From CAZTYW01 sp964617695 (GTDB taxonomy: Bacteria > Chloroflexota > Dehalococcoidia > UBA2247 > RBG-13-53-26): a DNA stretch of 7,230 nt. The notes below the pieces were generated by a model, which saw only the letters and a program-made list of their open reading frames with translations, made no database searches and was not told where the DNA came from. Below are positions 6,096 to 7,230 of this stretch, in pieces (position 1 is the stretch's first letter; each line of letters begins with the position of its first letter). Where the stretch lies: contig CAZTYW010000080.1 in assembly GCA_964617695.1 (NCBI GenBank), positions 1-7,230 on the forward strand, written 5' to 3'. The position numbers and the translations under genes are program-made.

Positions 6096-7230
6096 GCTGT
6101 GCAGGAAGGATGGCTTCAGGAACTTATACGCGCCAACCCGGAGCTTCTGCCCGTTGCCGAAATAGAGCCTGCTTTTGCCCCACTGATATCGATAGGCCGT
6201 GAGATGGAGACGGCGGTCGGCCCCATAGACAACGTCTTCTTGAGTCCACAAGGTTACCTGACGATCGTCGAAACGAAGTTGTGGCGCAATCCGGAGGCAC
6301 GCCGGCAAGTCGTAGGGCAGATCATAGACTATGCCAAGGACGTGAGCCAGTGGACTTTCGACGAGTTGGAAATCAAAGTGCGGGAATACAACCGGCGCTA
6401 TCGCCATTCCGATCTGGGTGTCATGGATTCACTGAGACTTGCGGAGCAAATCGACGAGACTGAGGAGCAGTTTCTCGTAGATGCGATAAGCCTGAATCTG
6501 CAGCAGGGAAGGTTCTTGCTTCTGGTCGTGGGTGATGGCATTCGTGAGAGCGTGGAGGCGATGACCGACTTCCTGCAACGGACACCGCAGCTTCTTTTCA
6601 CTTTGGCCCTTGTCGAGCTCCAAGTGTACGAACTCGGAACAGAAGGGCAAACAAAACATCTGGTTGTGCCGCAGATAGTCGCCAGAACCAAGGAGATTAC
6701 CCGTGCCGTGGTTCGTGTGGAGGGCGAGGCGAGGCAGATGGTGCAGGTGGCGGTGGACACTGGTACGTCAGCAGGCAAACAGCCTGGCATGGGCAAGAGA
6801 ATCACACTGACGGAGGAAGACTTCTTCAGACTGCTTGCTCAGTCCGCAAGCCAGGAGGAAGTAGCTTTCACTCAGAATATCATCAAGGACATGGAGAGTC
6901 GTGGCTGCGTTATTGATTGGAAGCAGGGTAGCTTCGTCGTCAAGTTGCGTGATCCTGCAGGAAGCGGGCAAAGATTGACTCTTTTCCTCGTAAATAAGCA
7001 AGGGGAGGTGCACGTGGGATGGCTTCCTGGACAACTGGGATCTCTGAACATGGCCCCTGAGATTGGCCTTGACTTTGTAAAGGAGTCGGCGCAGCTATTC
7101 GAAGGCGTTGAGGTCAACAAGAAGTATCCGGATACGTGGGCAAGATCAGTCTCTCTGGTGGAGTTGCGTGAGCGATACGGTCAATTTGCAGCGCTGATTC
7201 AGAAGACTATTGATAGGATCAGAGAGGCAT
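6096..7230 (+). CDS. PD-(D/E)XK nuclease-fold protein, partial at both ends
   Basis: One frame is open from the gap edge to the window end, giving 378 visible residues with no start or stop. Counting visible residues from 6096, the N-terminal helix WLQELIRANPELLPV (6-20) is followed by a nuclease core: GPID with Asp45, strand YLTIVETK with Glu59 and Lys61 (ExK), RNPEARRQVVGQ and then QIIDY with Gln75 and Tyr79, a QxxxY motif as in RecB-type nucleases. Together these give the D-(8-20)-ExK-QxxxY signature of the fold. A second domain from about 250 (LTEEDFFRLLAQ to the end) is alpha/beta and I do not recognise it. The first visible residues look close to a natural N-terminus, so the start is probably just inside the gap. 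Arginine codons here are mostly CGN with fewer AGG than in the operon, suggesting a different origin. Roles in restriction, defence or repair are possible; no partner gene is visible. Confidence 0.78.

Noticed and set aside
5091..6407. Long minus-strand frame opposite the kinase-SCP2 gene, crossing the gap
   Set aside because: It exists only by reading through the N run and mirrors the well-supported plus-strand genes on both sides.

Overview
The window reads as GC-rich bacterial DNA from a draft or metagenome-type scaffold: it contains a run of exactly 100 N. All five genes I can support before the gap are on the + strand. Frequent AGG arginine codons, strong Shine-Dalgarno sites, some GTG starts and the gene content (a tungsten-type aldehyde ferredoxin oxidoreductase, a GYD protein, SnoaL-like proteins) fit an anaerobic environmental bacterium. 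Chloroflexota such as Dehalococcoidia are my best guess, but nothing in the window fixes the taxonomy.

Layout. Positions 1-205 hold no gene I can support, only a strong ribosome binding site and one arm of a perfect 15-bp inverted repeat. A GYD-domain protein (206-499) follows. The 326-bp gap after it carries the second arm of that repeat and a textbook sigma70 promoter (TTGACA, 17-bp spacer, TGnTATAAG). Downstream come a SnoaL/NTF2-fold protein resembling bile-acid 7-alpha-dehydratase BaiE (826-1320), a tungstopterin oxidoreductase of the AOR family (1513-3468), a CrtC/AttH-like beta-barrel protein with a DHSWGVR motif (3528-4622), and an aminoglycoside-phosphotransferase-fold kinase fused to a C-terminal SCP2 sterol-carrier domain (4638 into the gap at 5996). 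The last two are only 15 bp apart. After the gap, a partial gene open at both ends (6096-7230) encodes a PD-(D/E)XK nuclease-fold protein whose codon use differs from the operon.

How they may work together. Each of the four clustered genes belongs to a family that can act on hydrophobic or polycyclic small molecules: a cone-shaped NTF2 pocket of the steroid isomerase/dehydratase type, a low-potential W/FeS oxidoreductase, a CrtC-like barrel and a kinase carrying its own lipid/sterol-binding domain. I infer an anaerobic pathway for a steroid-, terpenoid- or lipid-like substrate. The sequence supports the families and the gene order; the substrate is a hypothesis. The post-gap nuclease should not be assumed to belong to the operon, because the true distance across the gap is unknown.
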